NCBI GenBank assembly: GCA_003574685.1
Contig: QOCQ01000014.1
Span: 62,001-126,000 of the forward strand
DNA length: 64,000 nucleotides
Direction: 5' to 3'
DNA from: Rhodospirillaceae bacterium SYSU D60007
GTDB taxonomy: Bacteria; Pseudomonadota; Alphaproteobacteria; Reyranellales; Reyranellaceae
In this document: piece by piece, positions 9,423 to 16,372 of the stretch
How the letters are laid out: the number at the start of each line of letters is the position of its first letter
How positions within the stretch are numbered: the stretch's first letter is position 1
Position numbers and translations under genes: made by a program
The notes under the pieces: generated by a model
What the model was told of the DNA's origin: nothing
Databases searched by the model: none
What the model saw: only the letters and a program-made list of their open reading frames with translations

Positions 9423-10145
9423 ATGAATATGCAAATTCTGATTGCGGCCGGGGCCGCTGCGCTGTTGGCGGGGATTGTGCGTGGCTTCGCGGGATTTGGC
9501 GCGGCCATGATCCTGACACCCGTGCTATCGGCGCTGTATGGCCCCACAACGGGCGTGCCGCTGTGCCTGTTGTTGGAGTTCTGCATTGCCTTGCCGCTGC
9601 TGCGTAGCGCGGCGACGCTGGTGGATTTCCGGCGGATCGGCATGCTGCTGGTGTCCGCCAGCCTTGCGGTACCGTTGGGCATCGCCGTGCTGCTGGCGCT
9701 TGATCCGGAGCCGCTGCGCTGGACCATCTCGGGGATCGTGCTTGCGGCCGTGCTGCTGCTGGCGACGGGCTGGCGCTTCAGGGGAAAGCCGACGCCGCCT
9801 GCGACGCTGGCGGCGGGTGCGGCCAGCGGGTTTCTCAATGGCCTGTGCGGCATGGCCGGTCCGCCGGTCGTCTTCTATTATCTGGCGGGCAGCGAGGGCG
9901 CCGCCATCGTACGCGCCAGTTTGATCGTCTATTTTGCGGCGGTCGATCTCGTGGCGCTGGCTGGGCTCGGCCTGCGCGGGCTGATAACGTGCGATATCCT
10001 GGTGCTGGGTATCATGCTGGTGGTGCCCTACATCGCCGGCGGACTGGTCGGCGACCGGGTATTTCCGCTAGCCAGTGAAGCTTTCTTCCGTCGATTGGCG
10101 TTCATCATTCTGACCACCGTCGCACTGATGGCACCCCTACTCTGA
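9423..10145 (+). CDS. TauE/SafE family sulfite/organosulfonate exporter-like permease
   Basis: A 240-residue integral membrane protein with seven or eight hydrophobic segments. It carries the repeated TauE/SafE half-motifs: GIVRGFAGFGAAMILTPVLS in the first helix hairpin and GAASGFLNGLCGMAGPPVVF in the second. The length is usual for the family. Members are proposed to export sulfite, sulfoacetate or other anions, and the substrate here cannot be told. The start is taken at ATG 9423 (MNMQILIAAG), with an alternative ATG at 9429 two codons on. The ribosome site is weak. The upstream region to 9327 is AT-rich and serves as a divergent promoter region with the DUF882 gene. Confidence 0.88.
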   Translation: MNMQILIAAGAAALLAGIVRGFAGFGAAMILTPVLSALYGPTTGVPLCLLLEFCIALPLLRSAATLVDFRRIGMLLVSASLAVPLGIAVLLALDPEPLRWTISGIVLAAVLLLATGWRFRGKPTPPATLAAGAASGFLNGLCGMAGPPVVFYYLAGSEGAAIVRASLIVYFAAVDLVALAGLGLRGLITCDILVLGIMLVVPYIAGGLVGDRVFPLASEAFFRRLAFIILTTVALMAPLL

Positions 10146-10155
10146 ACCAGCGTTC

Positions 10156-10177
10156 ACGTGCAGGCTGGCCTGCACGT
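10156..10177. other. Perfect 10-bp inverted repeat after the TauE-like gene
   Basis: ACGTGCAGGC at 10156-10165 and its exact reverse complement at 10168-10177 are separated by TG. It lies 11 bp after the transporter stop and 35 bp before the DjlA-like start. There is no T-run after it, so it is not a classic intrinsic terminator. It could be a processing or termination hairpin, or an operator for the downstream gene. Confidence 0.5.
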
Positions 10178-10211
10178 TGCATCGCCGGGGAGGCACGGCT
10201 AGAGGACCCGG

Positions 10212-11000
10212 ATGAGCGTATGGGGAAAGATCGTGGGCGGTGCCGCCGGGCTGGTCATTGGCGGACCGATCGGTGCCCTGCTGGGCGCCGCGGCCGGCCA
10301 TGCCTACGATGCATTGGCTGAAGATGCCGGTGGCGAGGCGCCGGCGAATGGCGCCGCCAGCGACGGGCAGGACCGCCCGGCGGCGACGCAGCATATCGCA
10401 TTCACCATCGGCGTGATCGCGCTTGCGGCCAAGATGGCCAAGGTCGATGGCGTGGTAACCCGGCGCGAGATCGACGCCTTCCGTTCCTTTTTTCATGTCC
10501 CGGCCGAGGAGCTCGACAATGTCGGCCGGTTCTTCGATCTCGCCAAGCGCGATGCCAGCGGCTTCGAGGCCTACGCCCGCCAGGTTGCGGGGCTGTTCCC
10601 GCGCAATCCCGAAGTGCTCGAAGAGGTGCTGGCCGGCCTCTTCCTGATCGCCGCCGCTGACGAAGGAAAGGTCGACGAGGCGGAACTGGCCTATCTGCGC
10701 GCCGTCTCAGCCATCTTCGGGCTCGGCGAGGCGAGCTTCCGCCGTGTGGCGGTCGCCGCCGGGGTGGAGCTTCACGACGATCCCTATGCCATTCTCGATG
10801 TCATGCCCGATGCCAGCGACGAAGACATCAGGCGGGCGCACCGGCGCCTTGTGCGGGCCCATCATCCTGACCGGCTGATCGCGCATGGTCTTCCGCCGGA
10901 GGCGGTGGCGCTGGCCAACCGCAAGCTGGCCGCGATCAACGCTGCCTATGACCGCATCCGCAAGCTGCGCAAGGCTGCACGGCCGCTCGCCGCGACATGA
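10212..11000 (+). CDS. DjlA-like TerB and J-domain co-chaperone
   Basis: A 262-residue protein in three parts. The Gly-rich N-terminus (GGAAGLVIGGPIGALLGAAA) is a likely membrane-associating segment, as in DjlA. A central TerB-like helical domain carries two acidic repeats (KMAKVDGVVTRREIDAFRS and AADEGKVDEAELAYLRAVS). A C-terminal J domain (DPYAILDVMPDASDEDIRRA) has the HPD tripeptide at about residues 218-220, which stimulates the ATPase of DnaK. The order matches DjlA. The stop codon overlaps the start of the amidase gene (ATGA), so the two are translationally coupled. That pairing hints at, but does not prove, a shared envelope role. Confidence 0.88.
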   Translation: MSVWGKIVGGAAGLVIGGPIGALLGAAAGHAYDALAEDAGGEAPANGAASDGQDRPAATQHIAFTIGVIALAAKMAKVDGVVTRREIDAFRSFFHVPAEELDNVGRFFDLAKRDASGFEAYARQVAGLFPRNPEVLEEVLAGLFLIAAADEGKVDEAELAYLRAVSAIFGLGEASFRRVAVAAGVELHDDPYAILDVMPDASDEDIRRAHRRLVRAHHPDRLIAHGLPPEAVALANRKLAAINAAYDRIRKLRKAARPLAAT

Positions 11001-11755
11001 TCGACCTGCCCTCGAACAATCACGCCGAACGGCCAGCGGGTGTCGCGATCAATACGCTGGTGTTGCATCACACTGCGCAGCCGCTTGACGTCTCGCTGGA
11101 GTTGCTGCGCTTCGGCCAGGTGAGTTCGCACTACCTCGTGGATGAAGAGGGCGACATCTACCGGCTGGTCGATGAAGACCGGGTCGCCTGGCACGCGGGG
11201 CTGTCCTGGTGGGGCGACAGGCGCAGCCTGAACGCGTGCTCGATCGGCATCGAGATCGTCAACCTGGACGGCAACTGCCATGCCTATCCGGCTACCCAGC
11301 AGGCGGCCGTTATCGGGCTGTGCCGTGAGATCCTCGGTCGGCATCCCGGCATCCTGCCGCGCAATGTCGTGGCGCATTCCGACATCGCGCCGCAGCGCAA
11401 GGATGATCCGGGCATACGCTTCTTCTGGCGCGAACTGGCGGCCGCCGGCGTCGGCCTGTGGTCGGACGCGTGCGCGACCATGCCAGCCGGCGAGATTGCC
11501 GCGAACCGGCTGCATGTACTGCTGCGGCGCTACGGGTATCCACCGCCGCATTGCTACGGGCGCAAGGACGGGCGGTTCGTCTATGTTGACGACCCGCTGG
11601 ATGACATCTCGGAGGTCGTCGCGGTCGGCTTGCAGGACATTGTCGCGGCTTTCCAGCGCCACTATCGGCCCGCGCGGGTCGATGGTATTGCCGACGGTGA
11701 AACACTGGCCCGGCTGTGCGATGTGCTTTATCAGGCCGGCGAGTCCAGTGATTGA
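10997..11755 (+). CDS. N-acetylmuramoyl-L-alanine amidase (AmpD-like, Amidase_2)
   Basis: A 252-residue zinc amidase of the Amidase_2/AmpD fold, which cuts the bond between MurNAc and the stem peptide in peptidoglycan turnover. The zinc site can be read: His in TLVLHHTAQ, His in NVVAHSDIAPQRKDDPG and the Asp of the same block. Other family marks are VSSHYLVDEEGDIYRLV, AWHAGLSWWGDR and CSIGIEIVN. There is no signal peptide, so a cytoplasmic recycling role like that of AmpD is likely. The C-terminal region (LHVLLRRYGYPPP through VAAFQRHYRPARVDG) resembles a peptidoglycan-binding helical domain. The gene starts inside the stop codon of the DjlA-like gene. Confidence 0.92.
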   Translation: MIDLPSNNHAERPAGVAINTLVLHHTAQPLDVSLELLRFGQVSSHYLVDEEGDIYRLVDEDRVAWHAGLSWWGDRRSLNACSIGIEIVNLDGNCHAYPATQQAAVIGLCREILGRHPGILPRNVVAHSDIAPQRKDDPGIRFFWRELAAAGVGLWSDACATMPAGEIAANRLHVLLRRYGYPPPHCYGRKDGRFVYVDDPLDDISEVVAVGLQDIVAAFQRHYRPARVDGIADGETLARLCDVLYQAGESSD

Positions 11756-11786
11756 CGCCAGCGCCGGCACAACCTAGCTAGATGGT

Positions 11787-12180
11787 GCGTCAGACGGCCG
11801 GGCGGCTGCGGCGGGCGGCGCAAGCCGGCCCGTCGAGGAAAGTCCGGGCTCCACGGAAACACGGTGCCGGCTAACGGCCGGCGGGGGCAACCCCAGGGAA
11901 AGTGCCACAGAAAGCAGACCGCCGAACGGGCTTTGGCCCGTGGCAAGGGTGAAAGGGTGCGGCAAGAGCGCACCGCGGGACCGGCAACGGGACCGGCACG
12001 GTAAACCCCACCGGGAGCAAGACCAAATAGGGATGGCGCGGGCCGGGAAACCGGTCCAGACGCGTTTCCGCGTTGCCGTCCGGGTCGGTCGCGCGAGGCG
12101 TCCGGCAACGGGCGTCCCAGAGGAATGGCCGCCGCCCGCGCAAGCGGTGCACAGAACCCGGCTTACAGGCCGTCTGACGC
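11787..12180 (+). ncRNA. rnpB: RNase P RNA, bacterial type A
   Basis: This is the catalytic RNA that matures tRNA 5' ends. The 5' strand of helix P1 (GCGTCAGACGGCC, 11787-11799) pairs exactly with its 3' strand at 12168-12180. The universally conserved core is present in order: GAGGAAAGTCCGGGCTCC soon after P1, CCACAGAAA, GTAAACCCCACC, AGACCAAATAGGG, and the 3' ACAGAACCCGGCTTACA. The length of about 394 nt and the added helices fit the A-type RNA of alphaproteobacteria. No intrinsic terminator is obvious, and the converging ABM gene ends 20 bp beyond P1. Confidence 0.96.
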
Positions 12181-12200
12181 TCTTCGAAGGTCGCAGAGGT

Positions 12201-12530
12201 TCAGCGCGAGCTGGCTTCCATGACGTGCGCCACCTCGTAAAGGTGCGGATCGATGTCGTCGGTCAGCCTGTCGAACCGGTCCCATTCCTTGCGGAAATCC
12301 GGCGCACGATGCGCCTTCTGCAGCAGATCGCGGTTCTGCCACTGCACGTAGTTGACGATCCGCCGTCCGTCGAGGCTGCGGTGGATGTTGATCGAGATGC
12401 ACCCGGGCTGGCGCGACATGAACCGGGCGCGGTCGGTCATCAGCGCCAGCGCCTCGGCCTGCTTGCCGGGCTCCGCTTCGACGACGGTGATCTGGGTCAC
12501 GGGCTGGTTGTCGGTGTGAATGTGCGACAT
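12201..12530 (-). CDS. Antibiotic biosynthesis monooxygenase (ABM) domain protein
   Basis: A 109-residue single-domain protein with the dimeric ferredoxin-like ABM pattern: TQITVVEAEPGKQAEALALM, PGCISINIHRSLDGRRIVNY and VQWQNRDLLQKAHRAPDF. Members include cofactor-free monooxygenases, heme-degrading enzymes and many small proteins of unknown substrate. No residue seen here fixes the activity. It reads toward rnpB and is divergent from the DUF3175 gene. A GAGG-type ribosome site precedes the ATG at 12530. Confidence 0.85.
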   Translation of the reverse strand: MSHIHTDNQPVTQITVVEAEPGKQAEALALMTDRARFMSRQPGCISINIHRSLDGRRIVNYVQWQNRDLLQKAHRAPDFRKEWDRFDRLTDDIDPHLYEVAHVMEASSR

Positions 12531-12656
12531 GGCGGCCTCGCTTCAGGGCGCTGCTAGACGGAGAAACTCGCCGGCGCGGCCAGGGTTGCAGCGTTCTGTG
12601 GCAACTGGCCATGGAGGCGCACGTTTCTCTTTCGGCTTTGGTACTGGAGGGCAGCC

Positions 12657-12980
12657 ATGGCGCGCAAACCGTCAGGCAGCAAACGGTCAGACAGCAAATC
12701 GTCAGGCAAATCACGGCGCTGGTCCGGGGGGGTCACGGCCCATAGCCATGCGCTGGACCTGGACGAGGGCGTTTTCACATGGAGCGATCCGGCGCGTATC
12801 GCGCGATCGCTGAAGCGGTCCGCCGAGCACAGCCGGCGACGCAAGGCGGATCCTTACCGCTCCGCGCTCTCGATGCTGACGTTCTATATCAATCGCGCCG
12901 GCAAGAACCTGCCGGCCCGGCGGCGGCGAACGCTGCTGTCCGCGAAGGATGAATTACGTCATCAATTCGGACGCGCCTGA
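12657..12980 (+). CDS. DUF3175 family protein
   Basis: A 107-residue basic protein with a Ser/Lys-rich lead (ARKPSGSKRSDSKSSGKSRR) followed by the DUF3175 core: VTAHSHALDLDEGVF, DPARIARSLKRSAEHSRRRK and SALSMLTFYINRAGKNLP. It is found in many soil alphaproteobacteria. Function is unknown. The high basic content suggests nucleic-acid contact, which is inference only. An ATGGCGCGC start at 12657 follows a GGAGG element at the usual distance. The following gene is convergent. Confidence 0.85.
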   Translation: MARKPSGSKRSDSKSSGKSRRWSGGVTAHSHALDLDEGVFTWSDPARIARSLKRSAEHSRRRKADPYRSALSMLTFYINRAGKNLPARRRRTLLSAKDELRHQFGRA

Positions 12981-12988
12981 TGCGCTTG

Positions 12989-14020
12989 CTATGTCCGCGC
13001 CCGTGAACGTGCCGCGGTCGCGCGGCGCGGGGGGCTCGTCTTCGCAACGGGGCTGGGCGCGGCATAGAGCGCGGCAAGCCGTTGCGCCGTGTCGGCCAGC
13101 CGCTCGCGCAGTGCCGGCGGGGCCAGCACCTCAGCTTCGGCTCGCAGCCGCAGCAGGTCGTGCGCGGCATATTCGACCGATTCGATCGGAATGACGACCC
13201 GCACCCAGCCCTGCGCGTCGGGCGCTTCGGCGGTTCGCGTCGCAGCCTCGGCGATAGCCGGCGGCATGCGCTGCAGGTGCTTCAGCCCCTGTGGCGAGAC
13301 CCGCAGCACGGCGCTGTCGCGATAGATTCCGGCCTCGAAGCGCTGCGCCGACTGCACCCAGTATTGGGCAAGGTTGAAGTCCGGCGGCCGCTTGAAACCG
13401 GTTTCCAACACCGTGAGCTTCTGGATGCTGGACAGCCGGAATGTGCGCAGCTTCCCCTCGCTCAATGCGGCTAGGTACCAGTTGCCGGCCTTCAGAACCA
13501 GCCCGAGCGGCTCCACCTCGCGATCGCGAACGTCCTTCCAGCTTTCGTAACGCACCCTGATGCGCCGGTCGGTCCACACTGCCTCGGCGATGGCGGGCAG
13601 ATGGTTGACGGGCGTCGGGGCGTTGAACCAGCCCGCCGGATCCAGGTGGAAACGCGAACTCACGCGCCGTACATCGGCTTGCCATTCTGCCGGCAGCGCG
13701 GCCAGAAGCTTGAGCTGGGCCGCCTGCATCACATCGCCCAGCCCGAGCTCGGTCGCCGGACCGGGCAGGCCAGCCAGGAACAGTGCCTGCGCCTCGGGCG
13801 CCGTCAGGCCGGTCAGCCGGGTGCGCCACCCGTCGAGCAGGGCGAAGCCGCCGTCACGTCCGCGTTCGGCATAGACCGGCACGCCAGCGGCACTGAGCTG
13901 GTCGATGTCGCGATAGATCGTGCGGATCGACACCTCCGCCTCCGCCGCCAGCGCCGGCGCGGTCATGCGCCCGCGCGTCTGCAGCAGCATCAGGATCGAA
14001 AGCAACCGGCTCGCGCGCAT
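12989..14020 (-). CDS. YafY family transcriptional regulator (HTH plus WYL domain)
   Basis: A 343-residue regulator. The N-terminal winged helix-turn-helix (RASRLLSILMLLQTRGRMTA through SIRTIYRDIDQLSAAGVPVY) has the RTIYRDI recognition helix typical of YafY/DeoR-like proteins. A WYL effector domain follows (VRYESWKDVRDREVEPLGLV, AGNWYLAALSEGKLRTFRLS) and a WCX-type C-terminus. WYL domains often sense small ligands or nucleic acids. The ATG at 14020 is chosen because RASRLL is the usual start of this family. A GTG at 14059 would add 13 residues and would lie across a palindrome at 14044-14058. The gene is divergent from the DUF1579-like gene, its likely target. Confidence 0.93.
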   Translation of the reverse strand: MRASRLLSILMLLQTRGRMTAPALAAEAEVSIRTIYRDIDQLSAAGVPVYAERGRDGGFALLDGWRTRLTGLTAPEAQALFLAGLPGPATELGLGDVMQAAQLKLLAALPAEWQADVRRVSSRFHLDPAGWFNAPTPVNHLPAIAEAVWTDRRIRVRYESWKDVRDREVEPLGLVLKAGNWYLAALSEGKLRTFRLSSIQKLTVLETGFKRPPDFNLAQYWVQSAQRFEAGIYRDSAVLRVSPQGLKHLQRMPPAIAEAATRTAEAPDAQGWVRVVIPIESVEYAAHDLLRLRAEAEVLAPPALRERLADTAQRLAALYAAPSPVAKTSPPRRATAARSRART

Positions 14021-14043
14021 GGCGCCAGCGTAGCAGAAATAGC

Positions 14044-14058
14044 TGACAGCGGATGTCA
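14044..14058. promoter_or_regulatory. Candidate YafY operator (TGACA-N5-TGTCA)
   Basis: The 15-bp dyad TGACA GCGGA TGTCA lies 24 bp before the YafY start and 44 bp before the divergent DUF1579-like start. That is where an autoregulating winged-helix dimer would be expected to bind. The assignment as operator is inference from symmetry and position. Confidence 0.5.
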
Positions 14059-14101
14059 CCTAAACCGCCGTACGGTCCGTCGCTCGGGCAGGAGGTCGGC
14101 C

Positions 14102-14581
14102 ATGGCCACAGAGATCCCCACGGGTGACATGCACGATTTCGACTTCCTGGTCGGGCACTGGCATGTCGCGAGCCGGCGGCTGAAACGCCGGTGGGTGGGT
14201 AGCGACGCGTGGGACGCGTTTTGCGGTACCTGCCACTGCGTGGCGTATCTGGGCGGCCTCGCCAACGTGGATGAGTTCGTGTTCCCGACGAAGGGCTTTT
14301 CGGGGATGACCGTGCGTTTGTTCGATCGCGTACGGCGACGCTGGTCGATCTACTGGAGCAACAGCGACGGGGCGGTGCTCTCTCCGCCGGTGCATGGCGG
14401 CTTCGCGGGAGAACGCGGCGAGTTCTTTGGCGACGATCGCGACGATGGTCAGCCGGCGAAGGTCCGGTATTTGTGGACGCGCCAGGGCACCGAGCACGCG
14501 CGCTGGCAGCAGGCGTTTTCGCGCGACTGCATCGACTGGGAATGGAACTGGGTGATGGATTTGACCCGCGTCGCGGCGTGA
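14102..14581 (+). CDS. DUF1579-like (lipocalin-type) hypothetical protein
   Basis: A 159-residue soluble protein starting MATEIPTGDMHDFDFLVGHW. The FDFLVGHW start, the repeated Gly/Trp/Thr beta-strand pattern (GFSGMTVRLFDRVRRRWSIY, ERGEFFGDD) and the end WQQAFSRDCIDWEWNWVMDL resemble DUF1579 and related lipocalin-like proteins. Function is not known. AGGAGG lies just ahead of the ATG at 14102. The frame is open much further upstream, but that part is antisense to the regulator and is not credible coding sequence. The divergent YafY regulator is a likely controller, and the GST gene follows after 10 bp, so the two probably form an operon. Confidence 0.75.
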   Translation: MATEIPTGDMHDFDFLVGHWHVASRRLKRRWVGSDAWDAFCGTCHCVAYLGGLANVDEFVFPTKGFSGMTVRLFDRVRRRWSIYWSNSDGAVLSPPVHGGFAGERGEFFGDDRDDGQPAKVRYLWTRQGTEHARWQQAFSRDCIDWEWNWVMDLTRVAA

Positions 14582-14591
14582 GGAGAGAGCG

Positions 14592-15242
14592 ATGAAAATC
14601 TACTCCGGACCCTTGAGCATGTTCGGCGCCAAGGCTGAGATCGCAGCTCATGAGAAGGGCATCGCCTTCGAGCTGGAGATGGTGCCGTTCGACATGCGGC
14701 GGCTCTACGAGCCCAGGCATCCGGTGGTGCTGCGGGTCAATCCCAAGCGCCAGGTGCCGGTGCTGATCGACGGCGATGTGGAGATCTTCGATTCCACGCA
14801 GATCTTCGAGTACTTGGAAGACCGCTGGCCCATGCCGCCGCTCTGGCCCGCGGCGCCTGCGGATCGGGCACGCGCCCGGTTGCTGGAATTGAAATCCGAC
14901 GAGGTGTTCTTCCCCCATGTCATCCGGCTGATGGGAGTGCAGGACAAGCCTGATCATCCCGACTGGGCGCCTGCGCGCGCCGGTATCGAGAGCTACTACA
15001 GGCAGATGGACACACTGCTGGATGGCCGGGACTACCTTGCGGAGCCATACAGCTACGCTGACATTGCGTTCTACATGGCCCAGTTCTTCGCGGCCCGCAT
15101 GGGTGCGCCCATGACATCTGCCTTCCCACACCTGTCCGCCTGGCGCATTCGGGTCGGCGAGCGCCCCGCGGTGGCGCGCGTCGTGGGCGCCATGAGCGAC
15201 TTCCTGCGCCGCTCAAACCGCCCGGTGCCGGTGTTCACATAG
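14592..15242 (+). CDS. Glutathione S-transferase family protein
   Basis: A 216-residue protein with an N-terminal thioredoxin-like GST domain (MKIYSGPLSMFGAKAEIAAH). The cis-proline is in KRQVPVLIDGDVEIFDST, which also holds the Ser of the glutathione-binding turn (DSTQI). An all-helical C-terminal domain follows, with YSYADIAFYMAQFF corresponding to the conserved N-capping motif. It would conjugate or reduce with glutathione in the cytoplasm. The class is not clear. AGGAGAGAG precedes the ATG. It lies 10 bp after the DUF1579-like gene. Confidence 0.9.
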   Translation: MKIYSGPLSMFGAKAEIAAHEKGIAFELEMVPFDMRRLYEPRHPVVLRVNPKRQVPVLIDGDVEIFDSTQIFEYLEDRWPMPPLWPAAPADRARARLLELKSDEVFFPHVIRLMGVQDKPDHPDWAPARAGIESYYRQMDTLLDGRDYLAEPYSYADIAFYMAQFFAARMGAPMTSAFPHLSAWRIRVGERPAVARVVGAMSDFLRRSNRPVPVFT

Positions 15243-15289
15243 CAGGCGGCCAAAAGCATCCGCTGTCCTCTCGTAAGGCTCGCTGCACC

Positions 15290-15721
15290 TCAAAGCGGAT
15301 CAACGACCTGCAGGAAAGGGAAGCGGTGGAAGTCGGTGTCACGCGTCACGATCTGGTATACGCCGTGCTCGCGCATGAGAATGGCTGTGTGCGCGTCGTG
15401 AACCAGATTGCCGGCCAGGAAGGGGAGTTCACTGATCACCTGCCCGGCAACAGCCGCATGCCGCTCTGTCGGCACAAGCAGCCCTAGTCCGGGCGAGCCA
15501 AGCAGGGCGGAAACGAAAGCCCATGCCTGAGGTGTGCTCCACGGCCGTCTCATCACCCGCGGATGCGTGGTCACCCGCATGAACTCGTAGAGTATTGGCC
15601 AGGTCGTGTACCACGCATCGGGGCGGCCTCGCTGGCCGTCAAGCCAGGTTCTCGCCCGGCTGTGTTGCGCTGCATCTGCGTCCGCCGCATACACCAGGAT
15701 GTTGGTGTCTACGACGAGCAC
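15290..15721 (-). CDS. vapC: PIN-domain toxin, VapC family
   Basis: A 143-residue PIN-domain ribonuclease, the toxin of a type II pair. The acidic metal site can be read: Asp5 in VVDTNILVYAAD, Glu46 in LYEFMRVTTHPRV, Asp109 in LVHDAHTAIL and Asp128/Asp130 in VTRDTDFHRF. Members cleave tRNA or rRNA, and the target here is unknown. It lies four bases after the antitoxin stop on the same strand, so both are expressed from the promoter ahead of vapB. Confidence 0.92.
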   Translation of the reverse strand: MLVVDTNILVYAADADAAQHSRARTWLDGQRGRPDAWYTTWPILYEFMRVTTHPRVMRRPWSTPQAWAFVSALLGSPGLGLLVPTERHAAVAGQVISELPFLAGNLVHDAHTAILMREHGVYQIVTRDTDFHRFPFLQVVDPL

Positions 15722-15725
15722 CCGC

Positions 15726-15953
15726 CTACCGTCCTTCCATGGCCTGATACAGCGAGTCGCGATCTGAAATATCGAGCATCGCGCCGCCGCTATGGAACGC
15801 GGGCAGTGGCTCGAGGTTCACGGCCTGCTTCTGTGCGCGAAACAGGTTGCGCAACGCCGTTTCGACAAGCTCTGACATTGTCCTGCCCTGACGTGCAGCC
15901 TCGCGCCTGAGCTGGTCCATAACCCGGTCGTCGATCTGAAGCGTAGTCTTCAT
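15726..15953 (-). CDS. vapB: Ribbon-helix-helix antitoxin, VapB type
   Basis: A 75-residue protein starting MKTTLQIDDRVMDQLRREAA. The short beta strand plus two helices (GRTMSELVETALRNLF) are a ribbon-helix-helix DNA-binding domain. The C-terminus (LEPLPAFHSGGAMLDISDRD) is the flexible part that normally wraps and blocks the toxin. The ATG at 15953 is favoured because the ribbon starts directly and because a near-consensus promoter ends just upstream. A start at 15989 would put the promoter inside the gene. Confidence 0.88.
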   Translation of the reverse strand: MKTTLQIDDRVMDQLRREAARQGRTMSELVETALRNLFRAQKQAVNLEPLPAFHSGGAMLDISDRDSLYQAMEGR

Positions 15954-15968
15954 ATGGGAATCCATATG
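15951..15968. promoter_or_regulatory. vapBC operator palindrome
   Basis: CATATGG (15951-15957) and CCATATG (15962-15968) are perfect inverted arms around GAAT. The dyad covers the -10 element and the antitoxin start codon, where a VapB dimer or VapBC complex would repress its own transcription. The binding assignment is inferred from position. Confidence 0.65.
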
Positions 15969-15989
15969 GGCTGTATGGCAGTATGTCAA
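15961..15989 (-). promoter_or_regulatory. vapBC promoter, probably leaderless
   Basis: On the minus strand TTGACA (15984-15989) and TATGGA (15961-15966) are separated by exactly 17 bp, close to sigma-70 consensus. Transcription would begin around 15953-15955, at the vapB ATG itself, so the message may lack a leader. This is the best promoter by eye in the window. Confidence 0.7.
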
Positions 15990-16250
15990 GGTAGCCGGTG
16001 CAGCGGGACTGCCCGGTCCCTTAGGGCGCGGAGCTCATCGGACGATGGTGCTAAGGGACTGCAATTGCCCACCGCGACTTGTGGAAAAAATGCTCCCCAA
16101 GCGTATGCTCGAATCCGGATGCCGTATGCCTTCCATGCTTTTGCAGCATATTGGGGTGCTACGAACAAATTTGCCCTGTGCCTTGGGTACCTGAAACGTC
16201 CCTCGAACATCTAACCATCGGAAAATACTTTCCACTTTGGACCGGTTTCA
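15990..16250. other. AT-richer intergenic stretch between vapB and mraZ
   Basis: About 260 bp with no gene I can support. It is less GC-rich than the surroundings. It holds a 9-bp inverted repeat, GTCCCTTAG at 16016-16024 against CTAAGGGAC at 16051-16059, and small dyads near 16130-16150, but no T-run that would make a terminator. Short open frames on both strands here have no family signature. It is probably the leader and promoter region for the cell-division cluster, perhaps with remains of an older insertion. Confidence 0.5.
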
Positions 16251-16292
16251 TTGACGTCCCATGATTTCCCATGATATCCCATACAAGCCCGT
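16251..16292 (+). promoter_or_regulatory. MraZ operator: phased TCCCAT repeats over a candidate promoter
   Basis: TCCCAT occurs at 16257-16262, 16267-16272 and 16277-16282, with a weaker GCCCGT at 16287-16292. The repeats start exactly 10 bp apart. On the other strand they read ATGGGA, matching the TGGGN boxes with 5-bp spacers known for MraZ. A TTGACG at 16251-16256 just ahead could be the -35 element, which would put the repeats over the promoter, as expected for autorepression of the dcw operon. The repeats are seen. MraZ binding is inferred from the family. Confidence 0.8.
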
Positions 16293-16372
16293 AAGCCGCG
16301 GCAAGAGCGGCGGGGTGCCGCTGGTCCGCGTGGGGCGGAGGGGGCGATCAAGCAGGCGCGTGGGGGAACAGC

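Noticed and set aside
15986-16264. Several 60-90 codon frames between vapB and mraZ
   Set aside because: There is no ribosome site, no family match and they overlap each other. The stretch looks regulatory.
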